Source: an uncultured Collinsella sp. (GTDB lineage: Bacteria; Actinomycetota; Coriobacteriia; Coriobacteriales; Coriobacteriaceae). Taken from it: a stretch of DNA of 64,000 nt. Below the pieces are notes generated by a model, which was not told the origin of the DNA, did not search any database, and was given only the letters and a program-made list of their open reading frames with translations. Position 1 is the first letter of the stretch. Every line of letters begins with the position of its first letter. Position numbers and translations under genes: made by a program. The stretch lies in contig CAUFMB010000004.1 in assembly GCA_959026535.1 (NCBI GenBank), positions 1-64,000 on the forward strand. The letters are read 5' to 3'. Shown piece by piece: positions 26,880-35,223 of this stretch.

Positions 26880-29507
26880 ATGAGAATCGATAAGCTAGCA
26901 ATGACGTCGCGCGAGGCGCTGCAGACCGCCATGAGTACGGCTGCCGACGCGCAGGCCGGCGCGGTGGAGCCGATTCACCTGCTGTCTGCCCTGCTTGGTG
27001 CCGGTGAGCGCAACATCTCCGTGATTATCGAGCGCATCGGTGCCGACCCGGCTCAGCTCGCACGCTCCACGCAGGATGCCATCGACCACGCGCCCAAGGT
27101 TTCGGGCGAGGGCCAGCAGATGGGCCTGTCCAACGAGCTTGTCCGCGTCATCGAGAAGGCCGAGAAGAAGGCCACCAAGATGGGCGACAGCTTTGTAGTG
27201 ACTGAGCATCTGCTGATGGCGCTTGCCGAGGACAAGGGCGAGGCGGGCCGCGTGTTGCGCGACGCCGGCGTCACCAAGGAGCGCATCGAGCAGGTCTACG
27301 AAGAGCTGCGTGGCGATGACCGCGTGACGTCTGCCGAGGACAAGACCCAGTTTGAGGCGCTGGAGCAGTACGGCCGCAATATCTGTGACCTGGCCCGCGC
27401 CGGCAAGCTCGATCCGGTCATCGGTCGTACCGACGAGATTCGCCGTACCATCCAGGTCCTGTCCCGCCGCACCAAGAACAACCCCGTGCTCATTGGCGAG
27501 CCGGGCGTCGGCAAGACGGCTATCGTCGAGGGCATCGCCCAGCGTATCGTGGCCGGCGACGTGCCGAGCACCCTGCGCGACCGCGACCTCATCGAGCTCG
27601 ACATGAGCGCGCTGGTCGCCGGCGCCAAGTACCGCGGCGAGTTCGAGGACCGCTTGAAGGCTGTGCTCAAAGAAGTGCAAAAATCCGAAGGCAAGGTCAT
27701 CCTGTTCATCGATGAGCTTCACACCATCGTGGGCGCGGGTGCCACCGAGGGCTCCATGGACGCCGGCAACATCCTCAAGCCGGCGCTCGCCCGTGGCGAC
27801 CTGCATGCAATCGGCGCGACCACGCTCGACGAGTATCGCAAGTACATCGAGAAGGACGCGGCGCTCGCCCGTCGTTTCCAGACCGTTATGGTGAGCGAGC
27901 CTACCGTCGAGGACACCATCTCGATTCTGCGTGGCCTCAAGGAGAAGTACGAGATCTTCCACGGCGTGCACATCACCGATAACGCGCTCGTGGCAGCTGC
28001 CGACCTCTCCGATCGCTACATCGCCGACCGCTTCCTGCCCGACAAGGCCATCGACCTGGTCGACGAGGCCGCAAGCCGCCTGCGCATGGAGCTCGACAGC
28101 ATGCCGGTCGAGATCGACGCCACCACGCGTCAGCTCACCCAGCTGCAGATCGAGGAACAGGCGCTCATGAAGGAGACCGACGACGCCTCCAAGGAGCGTC
28201 TGGGGGCCCTGCGCCAAGAGATCGCCGAGGTCCAAGAAAAGCTCAACGTGCAAAAGGCCGGCTGGCTCAACCAGAAGAACGCCATCGACCACGTGCAGGA
28301 GCTCAAGGGCCAGCTCGATGAGGCCAAGAGCGAAGAGGAGCGCGCGACGCGCAACGGCGACCTGGGTCGTGCATCCGAGCTGCGCTACTCCGTGATTCCG
28401 GGTCTGCAGCAGCAGATTCAGGATTCCGAGGCTGCGCTCGAGGCGCAAAAGCAGCAGGACGGCGAGGGCCTCAACGAGCAGGTGACCTCCGATGAGATCG
28501 CTGAGGTCGTGAGCGCCTGGACCGGCGTGCCCGTGTCCAAGATGATGCAGGGCGAGCTCGACAAGCTCAAGGGCCTGGAGGGCGAGCTGCATAAGCGCGT
28601 CATCGGTCAGGACGAGGCCGTCTCCGCTGTGGCCGCGGCCGTGCGTCGCAGCCGTGCGGGTCTCTCCGACCCGGACAAGCCCATCGGCAGCTTCTTCTTC
28701 CTGGGCCCCACCGGCGTAGGCAAGACCGAGCTCGCCAAGGCGCTGGCCGAGTGCCTGTTCGATGACGAGCGCGCGCTCGTGCGTATCGACATGTCCGAGT
28801 ACATGGAGAAGTTCAGCGTCCAACGTCTGATCGGTGCGCCCCCGGGATACGTGGGTTACGACGAGGGCGGCCAGCTCACCGAGGCCGTGCGCCGTCGTCC
28901 GTACTCCGTGATCTTGCTCGACGAGATGGAGAAGGCCCATCCGGATGTCTTCAACGTGCTACTGCAGGTGCTCGACGACGGTCGCCTGACCGACGGTCAG
29001 GGTCGCCAAGTGTCCTTCAAGAACACGATTATCATCATGACGTCTAATGTGGGCTCCAAGGCTATCGCCGAGCTTTCCGGCAAGGACGAGGAGGAGATGC
29101 GCCATCAGGTCGACGCGGCCATGGCTCAGACCTTCCGCCCCGAGTTCCTCAACCGTATCGACGATATCGTGGTGTTCCATCCGCTCGGCATGGCGCAGAT
29201 CGAGAAGATCGTCGACATTCAGCTCGCCGACGTCCGCGCGCGTCTGGCCAAGGAGCGCATGACGCTTGCCATCACCCCGGCGGCCAAGCAGATGCTCGCC
29301 GTGGGTGGCCTGGACCCCGTGTTCGGTGCCCGTCCGCTCAAGCGCCTGGTCCAGCGCGAGGTCGTGGACGCCATCGCCGCCGCCATCATCGACGGCACGG
29401 TGCGCGAGGGCGATCAGGTGACGGTCGATGCCGGCAAGGACGGCGGCTTTACCGTCGTGTGCGACAACACGCCGGCGGCCACCTACGAGGTTCCCGACGC
29501 CGAGTAG
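26880..29507 (+). CDS. clpB: Disaggregase ClpB
   Basis: Encodes 875 residues, a normal ClpB length. The N domain (~1-145) holds two Clp repeats. AAA1 has Walker A GEPGVGKT and Walker [10 protein letters not shown]. The M-domain coiled coil (~410-530) distinguishes ClpB from ClpA/ClpC. AAA2 has Walker [12 protein letters not shown] and the [13 protein letters not shown] pore loop. ClpB works with DnaK-DnaJ-GrpE, encoded 5 kb away, to rescue aggregated proteins. The start at 26880 has AGAGAGGTGA upstream. It shares a promoter motif with dnaK, consistent with HspR control. Confidence 0.98.
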   Translation: MRIDKLAMTSREALQTAMSTAADAQAGAVEPIHLLSALLGAGERNISVIIERIGADPAQLARSTQDAIDHAPKVSGEGQQMGLSNELVRVIEKAEKKATKMGDSFVVTEHLLMALAEDKGEAGRVLRDAGVTKERIEQVYEELRGDDRVTSAEDKTQFEALEQYGRNICDLARAGKLDPVIGRTDEIRRTIQVLSRRTKNNPVLIGEPGVGKTAIVEGIAQRIVAGDVPSTLRDRDLIELDMSALVAGAKYRGEFEDRLKAVLKEVQKSEGKVILFIDELHTIVGAGATEGSMDAGNILKPALARGDLHAIGATTLDEYRKYIEKDAALARRFQTVMVSEPTVEDTISILRGLKEKYEIFHGVHITDNALVAAADLSDRYIADRFLPDKAIDLVDEAASRLRMELDSMPVEIDATTRQLTQLQIEEQALMKETDDASKERLGALRQEIAEVQEKLNVQKAGWLNQKNAIDHVQELKGQLDEAKSEEERATRNGDLGRASELRYSVIPGLQQQIQDSEAALEAQKQQDGEGLNEQVTSDEIAEVVSAWTGVPVSKMMQGELDKLKGLEGELHKRVIGQDEAVSAVAAAVRRSRAGLSDPDKPIGSFFFLGPTGVGKTELAKALAECLFDDERALVRIDMSEYMEKFSVQRLIGAPPGYVGYDEGGQLTEAVRRRPYSVILLDEMEKAHPDVFNVLLQVLDDGRLTDGQGRQVSFKNTIIIMTSNVGSKAIAELSGKDEEEMRHQVDAAMAQTFRPEFLNRIDDIVVFHPLGMAQIEKIVDIQLADVRARLAKERMTLAITPAAKQMLAVGGLDPVFGARPLKRLVQREVVDAIAAAIIDGTVREGDQVTVDAGKDGGFTVVCDNTPAATYEVPDAE

Positions 29508-29551
29508 ATTTTGGGACATGCCTTAAAATCTACTAGCCGTCTCTAAACGCC

Positions 29552-29588
29552 AAGGGCGGCGGATCCAATTGGGTCCGCCGCCCTTTTT
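29552..29588 (+). terminator. Rho-independent terminator of clpB
   Basis: AGGGCGGCGGATCC pairs with GGGTCCGCCGCCCT (one mismatch) around AATT, followed by TTTTT. It starts 44 bases after the stop. Confidence 0.92.
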
Positions 29589-29638
29589 CGTGCGACAATC
29601 GATGATATTGAACGGATGCGATGCGAGGAGCTATGCAG

Positions 29639-29812
29639 ATGAAAGACGAGATTAAGACAAGCGCGCCGGCGCCCAAGCCCACGTCCAAACCGGCGCCCAA
29701 GCCGCGCGACCCCTATATCCGTGCCGAGAACGAGGACGATGACGGTTACGATCCCTACAGCGACCGACGCCCCGAGCGCGAGCCAATGTTCGAAGCTGAC
29801 CCGTGGCGTTGA
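29639..29812 (+). CDS. Small proline-rich acidic protein
   Basis: Encodes 57 residues. ATG 29639 is chosen because AGGAG lies eight bases upstream; in-frame ATGs at 29621 and 29633 lack proper spacing. The sequence is low-complexity: KTSAPAPKPTSKPAPKPRD, then DPYIRAENEDDDGYDPYSDRR. It is likely disordered. Codon bias and ribosome site support translation; function unknown. Confidence 0.6.
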   Translation: MKDEIKTSAPAPKPTSKPAPKPRDPYIRAENEDDDGYDPYSDRRPEREPMFEADPWR

Positions 29813-29837
29813 GTGCCACCCAAAAGGCCACCAATTA

Positions 29838-29904
29838 AGTTGCGGTGAAATAGGGACTGTTTTGCAGTTTGACCAGCAAAAACAGTCCCTATTTCACCGC
29901 AACT
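29838..29904. repeat. Long palindrome, GTTGCGGTGAAATAG family, copy 2
   Basis: Perfect 26-bp arms (29838-29863; 29879-29904) around a 15-base loop. The arms match copy 1 (1019-1088) through GTTGCGGTGAAATAGGGACTG. It lies in the gene-free 29813-30135 stretch. Confidence 0.9.
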
Positions 29905-30066
29905 GCGTTAGGGATTTTTCTACAGGGGGAGGGTAGTCAAAAAAGCCCCGTCCCAAATTGACTGCTCGGGGAGTCGCATTCGAGCTCGGTTGTCCTCTTA
30001 GCCACTCGATATCCTTCGGAGCAATAACAGTGAAAAAACTTGCTTAAGTGTTAATCAAGCTACACA

Positions 30067-30128
30067 CAATCTTGCTCTCTAATTAATCAAGAATCAGTAT
30101 AATTTTGATTAGCTAGAGAGCAAGATTG
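30067..30128. promoter_or_regulatory. 24-bp-arm inverted repeat enclosing the ATPase gene promoter
   Basis: Arms 30067-30090 and 30105-30128 pair with two mismatches. The 14-base loop contains a TATAAT-like box (CAGTATAATTTTG). The right arm ends eight bases before the ATG at 30136. The layout suggests an operator overlapping the promoter, or a regulatory hairpin in the leader. Confidence 0.7.
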
Positions 30129-30135
30129 GAGAATC

Positions 30136-31488
30136 ATGGCATTCAACGACTTGATCGCCCAGAAAATAAAGGACTTTGAGCAGCAGGGGGTTCCGCAGGT
30201 CTTTGAGCGAGACCTTGATCTGGGAAACCCACAGGAGCCAAAGCGCGACAACATCGTAAATGTGGTTGTGGGGGCCCGCCGTTGTGGAAAGACGTATCGC
30301 CTGTATCAGGAGATGCAGCGGCTTCAGAGCCGGGGCGTCGAGCTTGACCGGATGCTTTACTTTAATTTTGAGGACGAGCGCTTGCGCCCGTATGATTCAT
30401 CGCTGCTGGCGGACGTGCTCGACACGTTCTATGCGCTGTATCCTGCTGCTCGAACCGAGGGCGCTTACATTTTCTTTGACGAGATCCAGGAGATTCCCGA
30501 ATGGGGTGCGTTTCTGCGGCGTGTAGTCGATACGGAGAAAGCGACCGTCTATGTGACGGGATCTTCTTCTAAGATGCTGTCCTCGGAGCTTAAGAGCGAG
30601 TTCAGGGGTCGTTCTCTTATACGGGAGCTTTTTCCGTTGAGTTTTTCGGAATACGTTCGATATAAGACGGGGAGCGTTTTCGAGCCAGATGCGACCTTTT
30701 CCCCAAGCGATGCAGCGCTGCTTCGACATCATCTGATCGGATATCTTGAACGAGGGGGATTCATCGCGACGCTTGAGCAGACGCCCGCAGACGCGATTCA
30801 GCTGCTACAGGAATATGCTTCGCGAACGGTCGCTATGGACGTCGTTGAGCGTTACGACGTCAAGAACCCTCGCCTGGCATCGCTGTTCCTAACGCGGTGT
30901 ATGGCATCTTCGGGACGAGAGCTGTCGGTGAACAAAGTGTACAACGAGTTCAAGAGCAGGCAGATACCCGTCAGTCGTAATTCGCTCAGCGACTTACTTG
31001 AGTATTATGAGGATGCCTATCTGCTGTTCTCCGTGCCGGAGTTCACGCGTTCACTGGCAAATAACATGCGGTCTGCGTCTAAGGTCTACGCTGTCGATCC
31101 TGCGATGTTTGGAGCATTCTCTCCCGCATCGGCATTGGACCAGGGTCAGAGGCTCGAGACCGCAGTGTTCAACGCGCTAAGAAGAAGGACTCCCGCGGTG
31201 AGGGTCGGATCGGTCTGCCGCCTGCTGATCAAAGAGAAGAGCAAAAGCCATGAGGTGGACTTTGTGGCTGGGGACGCACTTCTCATGCGGGCTTATAGCC
31301 TGATTCAGGTGAGTGTGGATATGGCAAGTGAGAAAACGCGCGAGCGCGAAATTGCCGCGCTTGATGCCTCGATGGCCCAGTTCGATCTTGGCGACTCGGC
31401 AATCGTTACCATGGATGAGCAGGCCGATATTCCATGCGAGCACGGTGCGGTACACGTTGTGCCCGCATGGAAGTGGCTCCTTGCCTAA
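30136..31488 (+). CDS. AAA ATPase with DUF4143-type C-terminus
   Basis: Encodes 450 residues. Walker A is VVGARRCGKTYR (about residues 44-55) and Walker B IFFDEIQEIPEWG (about 113-125). Sensor-like VYVTGSSSKM and the RSLIRELFPLSFSEY signature of the AAA_14 family follow. The C-terminal half has the nuclease-like DUF4143 features KSHEVDFVAG and SLIQVSVDM. These ATPases are common in mobile or accessory regions and their role is unclear; some are suggested to act in defence or toxin-antitoxin contexts. GC is lower than in the neighbours, and it stands alone behind a large palindrome, suggesting lateral gain. Confidence 0.88.
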   Translation: MAFNDLIAQKIKDFEQQGVPQVFERDLDLGNPQEPKRDNIVNVVVGARRCGKTYRLYQEMQRLQSRGVELDRMLYFNFEDERLRPYDSSLLADVLDTFYALYPAARTEGAYIFFDEIQEIPEWGAFLRRVVDTEKATVYVTGSSSKMLSSELKSEFRGRSLIRELFPLSFSEYVRYKTGSVFEPDATFSPSDAALLRHHLIGYLERGGFIATLEQTPADAIQLLQEYASRTVAMDVVERYDVKNPRLASLFLTRCMASSGRELSVNKVYNEFKSRQIPVSRNSLSDLLEYYEDAYLLFSVPEFTRSLANNMRSASKVYAVDPAMFGAFSPASALDQGQRLETAVFNALRRRTPAVRVGSVCRLLIKEKSKSHEVDFVAGDALLMRAYSLIQVSVDMASEKTREREIAALDASMAQFDLGDSAIVTMDEQADIPCEHGAVHVVPAWKWLLA

Positions 31489-31561
31489 TCATCTACGGAT
31501 CTGTGGGGCCAGGACCTCCTGGCCCCTTCATTACGGTTGGGGAGCACCGTGATGCGCCCGG

Positions 31562-33064
31562 CTAGTCCTGGGCCTTGATGCTCGGCATCAAAATCTGGGC
31601 GAGGTAGTCGGTCTCGAGTTTGGTCGCGGAGTCTGCGTTGCCGTCTTTGCCGACCAGCACGTTCTTGATCTGGCTATAGGTATAGCGGTTGCCGGTCGTT
31701 AGCTCGACAAGCTCAACTGCAGTGTCCATGGGGTAGGTCGACACGGGGTCTTGCGTGCGTCCGTTGATGGTCTGGGGCACCACATACGGATAAACGGGGC
31801 CGCTGGCGTAGACGGTGTAGCCGTTGCCGAGGTTTGCCGCACCCAAAACCGCGTCGCCCTCATCGGGCGTAAAGCTCTCGCCGTCGCGCACCGTGACAAG
31901 CGTCACAAGCGGCGTGTTCGTGTCGCCGGCAAGATAGATACACAGCGTGCTGCCGTTTTGCCAAGTCGCGACTTTGCCGTACCACTCAACGGGAATATCG
32001 AGCTGATACAGGTCCGTTGCCTTATGTCGAGCATCGGCGTCGCGGGCGGACTGTGCCTCGCTTGCGCTTACGGCGTTGGCGGCGGCATCGCGGCGCGTAA
32101 TTGCCGCCTGCTGGAGTATCTTTGCCGCGGCGGCAGAGCTCGCGCCGCCTTCCTCGGCATACTTGGCGGCGGCATCGATCTGGTCGTCAGTCACCGTGTC
32201 GGCCGAAGGCACCTTGAGCTTAAAGGTGGCCTGGGAACTCAAATCCTGCCCATCGCTCTTGACCGTAACTTGGGCCTTGGTGGTCGGGACGGTGTAGATG
32301 GTGCCGTCCGCCGCGATGGGGGAGGCGGCGATGGAGAACGTGTAATCGCCGGGCAGCAGCTTGATGCCGCGACCGTGCTCGTCAACGTAGAGCGTTTCGC
32401 TCACAGAAGAGCCGTCGGAGTCCTGGCCACTCACCTGCACGGGAATCTTGGAGCCAGTTGAGCAGTCGAGGCCCGCGGCATGCACGCCAATCTGCACCGA
32501 CATCATCGTGTGGGCATTGGCGGCGACAGCGGCAGCCTGCTCTTGTTGATATCCGTTCCAGGCAGCATAGCCTGCACCGCCGGCGACAAGCGCGACGGCC
32601 ACGACGCCGGCGACCATCAGATTGCGGCGCTTTGGCGACATCTTGCGATGGCGGACCTCGGCTTCGCGTGCCGAGGGAACGGACGGCAGGGGAATATCGC
32701 CCATGGCGATGGTCTCATCGACGACAGGAGCAGAACCTAGGCCGGGGAGCTCGCGGGTCAGCGAATCCTCGGCCGGCAAGCTGTCGAGCAAGATGGTTTC
32801 CTCGCTCGTATCGGATTCGGTCTGGTCGTCGGCCTCACATTCGGATTCCTCGTGCCCCGCCTCGTCTTCGGTGGGCGCGGCGCCATCGTCTTTTGCATCC
32901 TGATCATCGGGCTGCGCCTCGATTTCCGGCTCATCCTGCGCATCGACGCTCGAATCGTCAAACGCAATTTCGGCCAGCGCGATCTGGTCTAGGCTCTCCA
33001 GGGCCTCGGCGCACGCTTCTGCATCTTGGGCCGCATCCTCTTGGCCCATCGTCTCATCTTTCAT
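31562..33064 (-). CDS. Acidic single-pass membrane protein, function unknown
   Basis: Encodes 500 residues from ATG 33064 (GGGGGA upstream). Residues 1-~145 are a highly acidic, probably disordered cytoplasmic tail, then basic KRRN and one membrane helix (149-169, MVAGVVAVALVAGGAGYAAW). An extracytoplasmic region of ~330 residues follows. It includes a beta-rich segment with LYVDEHGRGIKLLPGDYTFSI (a carboxypeptidase-regulatory-like turn) and a helical Ala-rich stretch (~280-320). The plan resembles zinc-ribbon/TcaA-like envelope proteins of Coriobacteriia, but the family is not certain. Confidence 0.8.
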   Translation of the reverse strand: MKDETMGQEDAAQDAEACAEALESLDQIALAEIAFDDSSVDAQDEPEIEAQPDDQDAKDDGAAPTEDEAGHEESECEADDQTESDTSEETILLDSLPAEDSLTRELPGLGSAPVVDETIAMGDIPLPSVPSAREAEVRHRKMSPKRRNLMVAGVVAVALVAGGAGYAAWNGYQQEQAAAVAANAHTMMSVQIGVHAAGLDCSTGSKIPVQVSGQDSDGSSVSETLYVDEHGRGIKLLPGDYTFSIAASPIAADGTIYTVPTTKAQVTVKSDGQDLSSQATFKLKVPSADTVTDDQIDAAAKYAEEGGASSAAAAKILQQAAITRRDAAANAVSASEAQSARDADARHKATDLYQLDIPVEWYGKVATWQNGSTLCIYLAGDTNTPLVTLVTVRDGESFTPDEGDAVLGAANLGNGYTVYASGPVYPYVVPQTINGRTQDPVSTYPMDTAVELVELTTGNRYTYSQIKNVLVGKDGNADSATKLETDYLAQILMPSIKAQD

Positions 33065-33196
33065 ATATCCCCCAAGCTCAATATCGGGACAACACTGTAC
33101 CCAAAAACGGGACCCCATAGAGCCGCCGCATGATTTGAAATCCGATTTTAAATATGCGCATGTTTTTGAATAGATGAATAGAGGCGCGACGACAAA

Positions 33197-33233
33197 AGCC
33201 CCCGAAAAGCGAGCGAAACGCTTTCCGGGGGCT
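33197..33233 (-). terminator. Terminator of the membrane-protein gene at 33302
   Basis: On the minus strand AGCCCCCGGAAAGC pairs with GCTTTTCGGGGGCT (G-T wobble), followed by TTTTGTCG. It lies about 70 bases after the stop at 33302. Confidence 0.82.
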
Positions 33234-33301
33234 CTGCGAGACATTGGATTGAAAATCCTGGCGGGCGGGCCTATGCCCAAGCGCCAACAGCGACCAACAT
33301 G

Positions 33302-34309
33302 TTACTCGGCGTGCGCGTAATCAACCTTGGCGCGGCGAGCGGTAGCCTTCTCCCAATCGCTGGTGCCCTCAAAGACATCCTGCTTGTAGGGATTGCGGCC
33401 GAGCTTCTTGGCGCGGTAGGCGATGTAGATGATCGCGGCGACATTGGCGACCAGTGCGGCGATCGAGACCGCGGTGGCGGCGCCGGGGTCGAGCGTGGAG
33501 TGGGTCACAAAGATGGACTCCTCCTGGAAGTACGGGAACACCTGGGCAAACATGCACCAAATAGCAAGCGTAAAGGCGCGGTTCTGGATCCAGCCGCCCT
33601 TGTTCCAGATAAAGGCGGCGACGGTGGGCGCCAGCAGTAGCGCAAAACCGCAGAACCAGGAGTGGGTGGGCAGGCAGTTGTAGGTGTAGCAGAAGTTCCA
33701 GATATCGTAGGCGATGATGTAGACCCAGGTCATGTCGGGCCACAGCATGTCGGTCTTGTCCTCGGAGGCGTAGACGCTCCACCAACCGGTCATGCAGAAG
33801 ATGTTGATGAGACCGGCGATGCCGTTGAACACGTTGTTCCAGCCGGCAAGCTGCGTGGCACCCTCGGAGGTGACCCAGGTGGACTGGCCCAGGACAAAGA
33901 AGTGATAGGCGCTCTCGAAGTCGGACACGACGGCGATCAAGATGTTGATGGCGACGATCACAAACGGCCACGCGCGGAACCAATGCGCCTTGCCGATCTT
34001 GCCCCACTGGTACTTAATGGCAATGAAGCCCCAGCAACCGGCCAGCGCCGCGTACACCTTGGCGTAGTGGAACCAGCTGTTCTGGTACACGTGGGTGGGG
34101 TTGGTGAGCGCCCACTCGGCACCCTGCGAAACGCCCACGGCGATGGCGACGCAGTAGATGGTCATGGCCAGCGGAGCCACGCCAAAGATGATTGCCGCGC
34201 CCAGCTTGGTGCGGCGGCCGACCTCGTTGAGCACGATCAGGCCAATAAAGACCATGGCCCAGCCAGCCCAGTGGATAAGGGTATCGCTACCCCAAACGTC
34301 GAACAGCAT
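33302..34309 (-). CDS. Multi-pass membrane protein, probably DUF5692 family
   Basis: Encodes 335 residues with AGGAGAG upstream of the ATG. About nine hydrophobic helices are visible, with many Trp/Tyr residues in loops (WFHYAKVYAALAGCWGF; DMTWVYIIAYDIWNFCYTYNC; THSWFCGFALLLAP). I recall this as DUF5692, but that is from memory. It lies 63 bases downstream of tetR on the same strand and so is probably part of the TetR-controlled unit opposite the large oxidoreductase. It may be a transporter or sensor; no substrate evidence. Confidence 0.8.
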   Translation of the reverse strand: MLFDVWGSDTLIHWAGWAMVFIGLIVLNEVGRRTKLGAAIIFGVAPLAMTIYCVAIAVGVSQGAEWALTNPTHVYQNSWFHYAKVYAALAGCWGFIAIKYQWGKIGKAHWFRAWPFVIVAINILIAVVSDFESAYHFFVLGQSTWVTSEGATQLAGWNNVFNGIAGLINIFCMTGWWSVYASEDKTDMLWPDMTWVYIIAYDIWNFCYTYNCLPTHSWFCGFALLLAPTVAAFIWNKGGWIQNRAFTLAIWCMFAQVFPYFQEESIFVTHSTLDPGAATAVSIAALVANVAAIIYIAYRAKKLGRNPYKQDVFEGTSDWEKATARRAKVDYAHAE

Positions 34310-34372
34310 GCTGCTCTCCTTTCACACGCCCGCGGCCCCTCTTCCGATCGCGGGCAGTTTGGCCAAATGTCG

Positions 34373-35035
34373 TCAGTTCTGGGGCTTGCGCTCCGGATAC
34401 TTGGCGGTATAGCCCTCGATGTGGAGTGTCGAGGCGATGATTTCCTTGACCGTCTCGTCGGGCACATCGGGGTGCGTGCGGATATACATCAACAACCCCA
34501 TGATGAGGGTGTAGAACGTCTCGTAGACATGGTCGATGCGTAGCTCATGATGGGCGACAAAATCCACCACGGTGGTGTCGCAGATATACTGCGCCACGCG
34601 CTGGACCACGTTGTGCAAAAAGCCGCCGTAGAGCGCGCCGCTGCTTGAGGTGAGCGTACTCGGCAGCTCGTGGCCGCTGACGACCAGGCGCTTGAAGAGC
34701 GGGGCGACGGTGTCGAGTGCGCCCTCGATATCACCGGCGATGCGGCTGGCATTCCACTGCTCGAGCTCGGCGATAAAACCGTCGATTGCCTCGTCCATGA
34801 CAGCGGTGACGGCGGCGTCCATATCGGCAAAGTAGTGGTAGAACAATGAGCGCGTGCAGCCGGCGCGTTTGGTCACGGCCGAGACAGATAGATGCGACAC
34901 ACCCAGCTCGGAACTCACGGTGCGCACGGCGGCGAGGATCTCGCGACGGCGTTCGTCGCCCGTCAGACGTTTGGCCGTGCTGTCGGGCGCGGGGACGGCA
35001 TCGGCCACAGAGGTATCTGCTGTGTTGTTGCCCAT
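34373..35035 (-). CDS. TetR-family transcriptional regulator
   Basis: Encodes 220 residues from ATG 35035. The N-terminal helix-turn-helix is clear (HLSVSAVTKRAGCTRSLFYHYFADMDAAVTAV, about residues 48-80). The ligand domain is all helical and not assignable. The gene faces away from the oxidoreductase at 35224. Two TTGAC-N5-GTCAA palindromes in the gap are likely its operators, so it probably represses both itself (with the membrane protein) and the oxidoreductase. Confidence 0.93.
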   Translation of the reverse strand: MGNNTADTSVADAVPAPDSTAKRLTGDERRREILAAVRTVSSELGVSHLSVSAVTKRAGCTRSLFYHYFADMDAAVTAVMDEAIDGFIAELEQWNASRIAGDIEGALDTVAPLFKRLVVSGHELPSTLTSSSGALYGGFLHNVVQRVAQYICDTTVVDFVAHHELRIDHVYETFYTLIMGLLMYIRTHPDVPDETVKEIIASTLHIEGYTAKYPERKPQN

Positions 35036-35093
35036 GTTTTGCCGCCTTTCATCCTCTTTTGCCTGACCGTTCACCTAACAGTCTTGAATATTG

Positions 35094-35131
35094 TTGACGG
35101 TTCGTCAATACTATTTTTGACACAATGTCAA
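35094..35131. promoter_or_regulatory. Pair of TTGAC-N5-GTCAA operators
   Basis: Two 15-bp palindromes at 35094-35108 and 35117-35131, 23 bp centre to centre, both TTGAC-N5-GTCAA. Together they form a larger dyad with outer TTGTTGAC / GTCAACAA. They lie between the divergent tetR and oxidoreductase starts. Phasing by roughly two helical turns is typical of paired repressor sites. Confidence 0.8.
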
Positions 35132-35223
35132 CAATGGCGGGTGAACGGCATGGGGGCATGCCCGGCCTGCAAAAAAGAGGGGTGCCGCGGTCTCGCTGGG
35201 CTGTGGCAAGAGAAGGGACAACC

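Noticed and set aside
26895..28940. Long antisense open frame over clpB
   Set aside because: Same cause: complementary reading of a biased high-GC coding region; the composition is low-complexity Leu/Ala/Gly/His.
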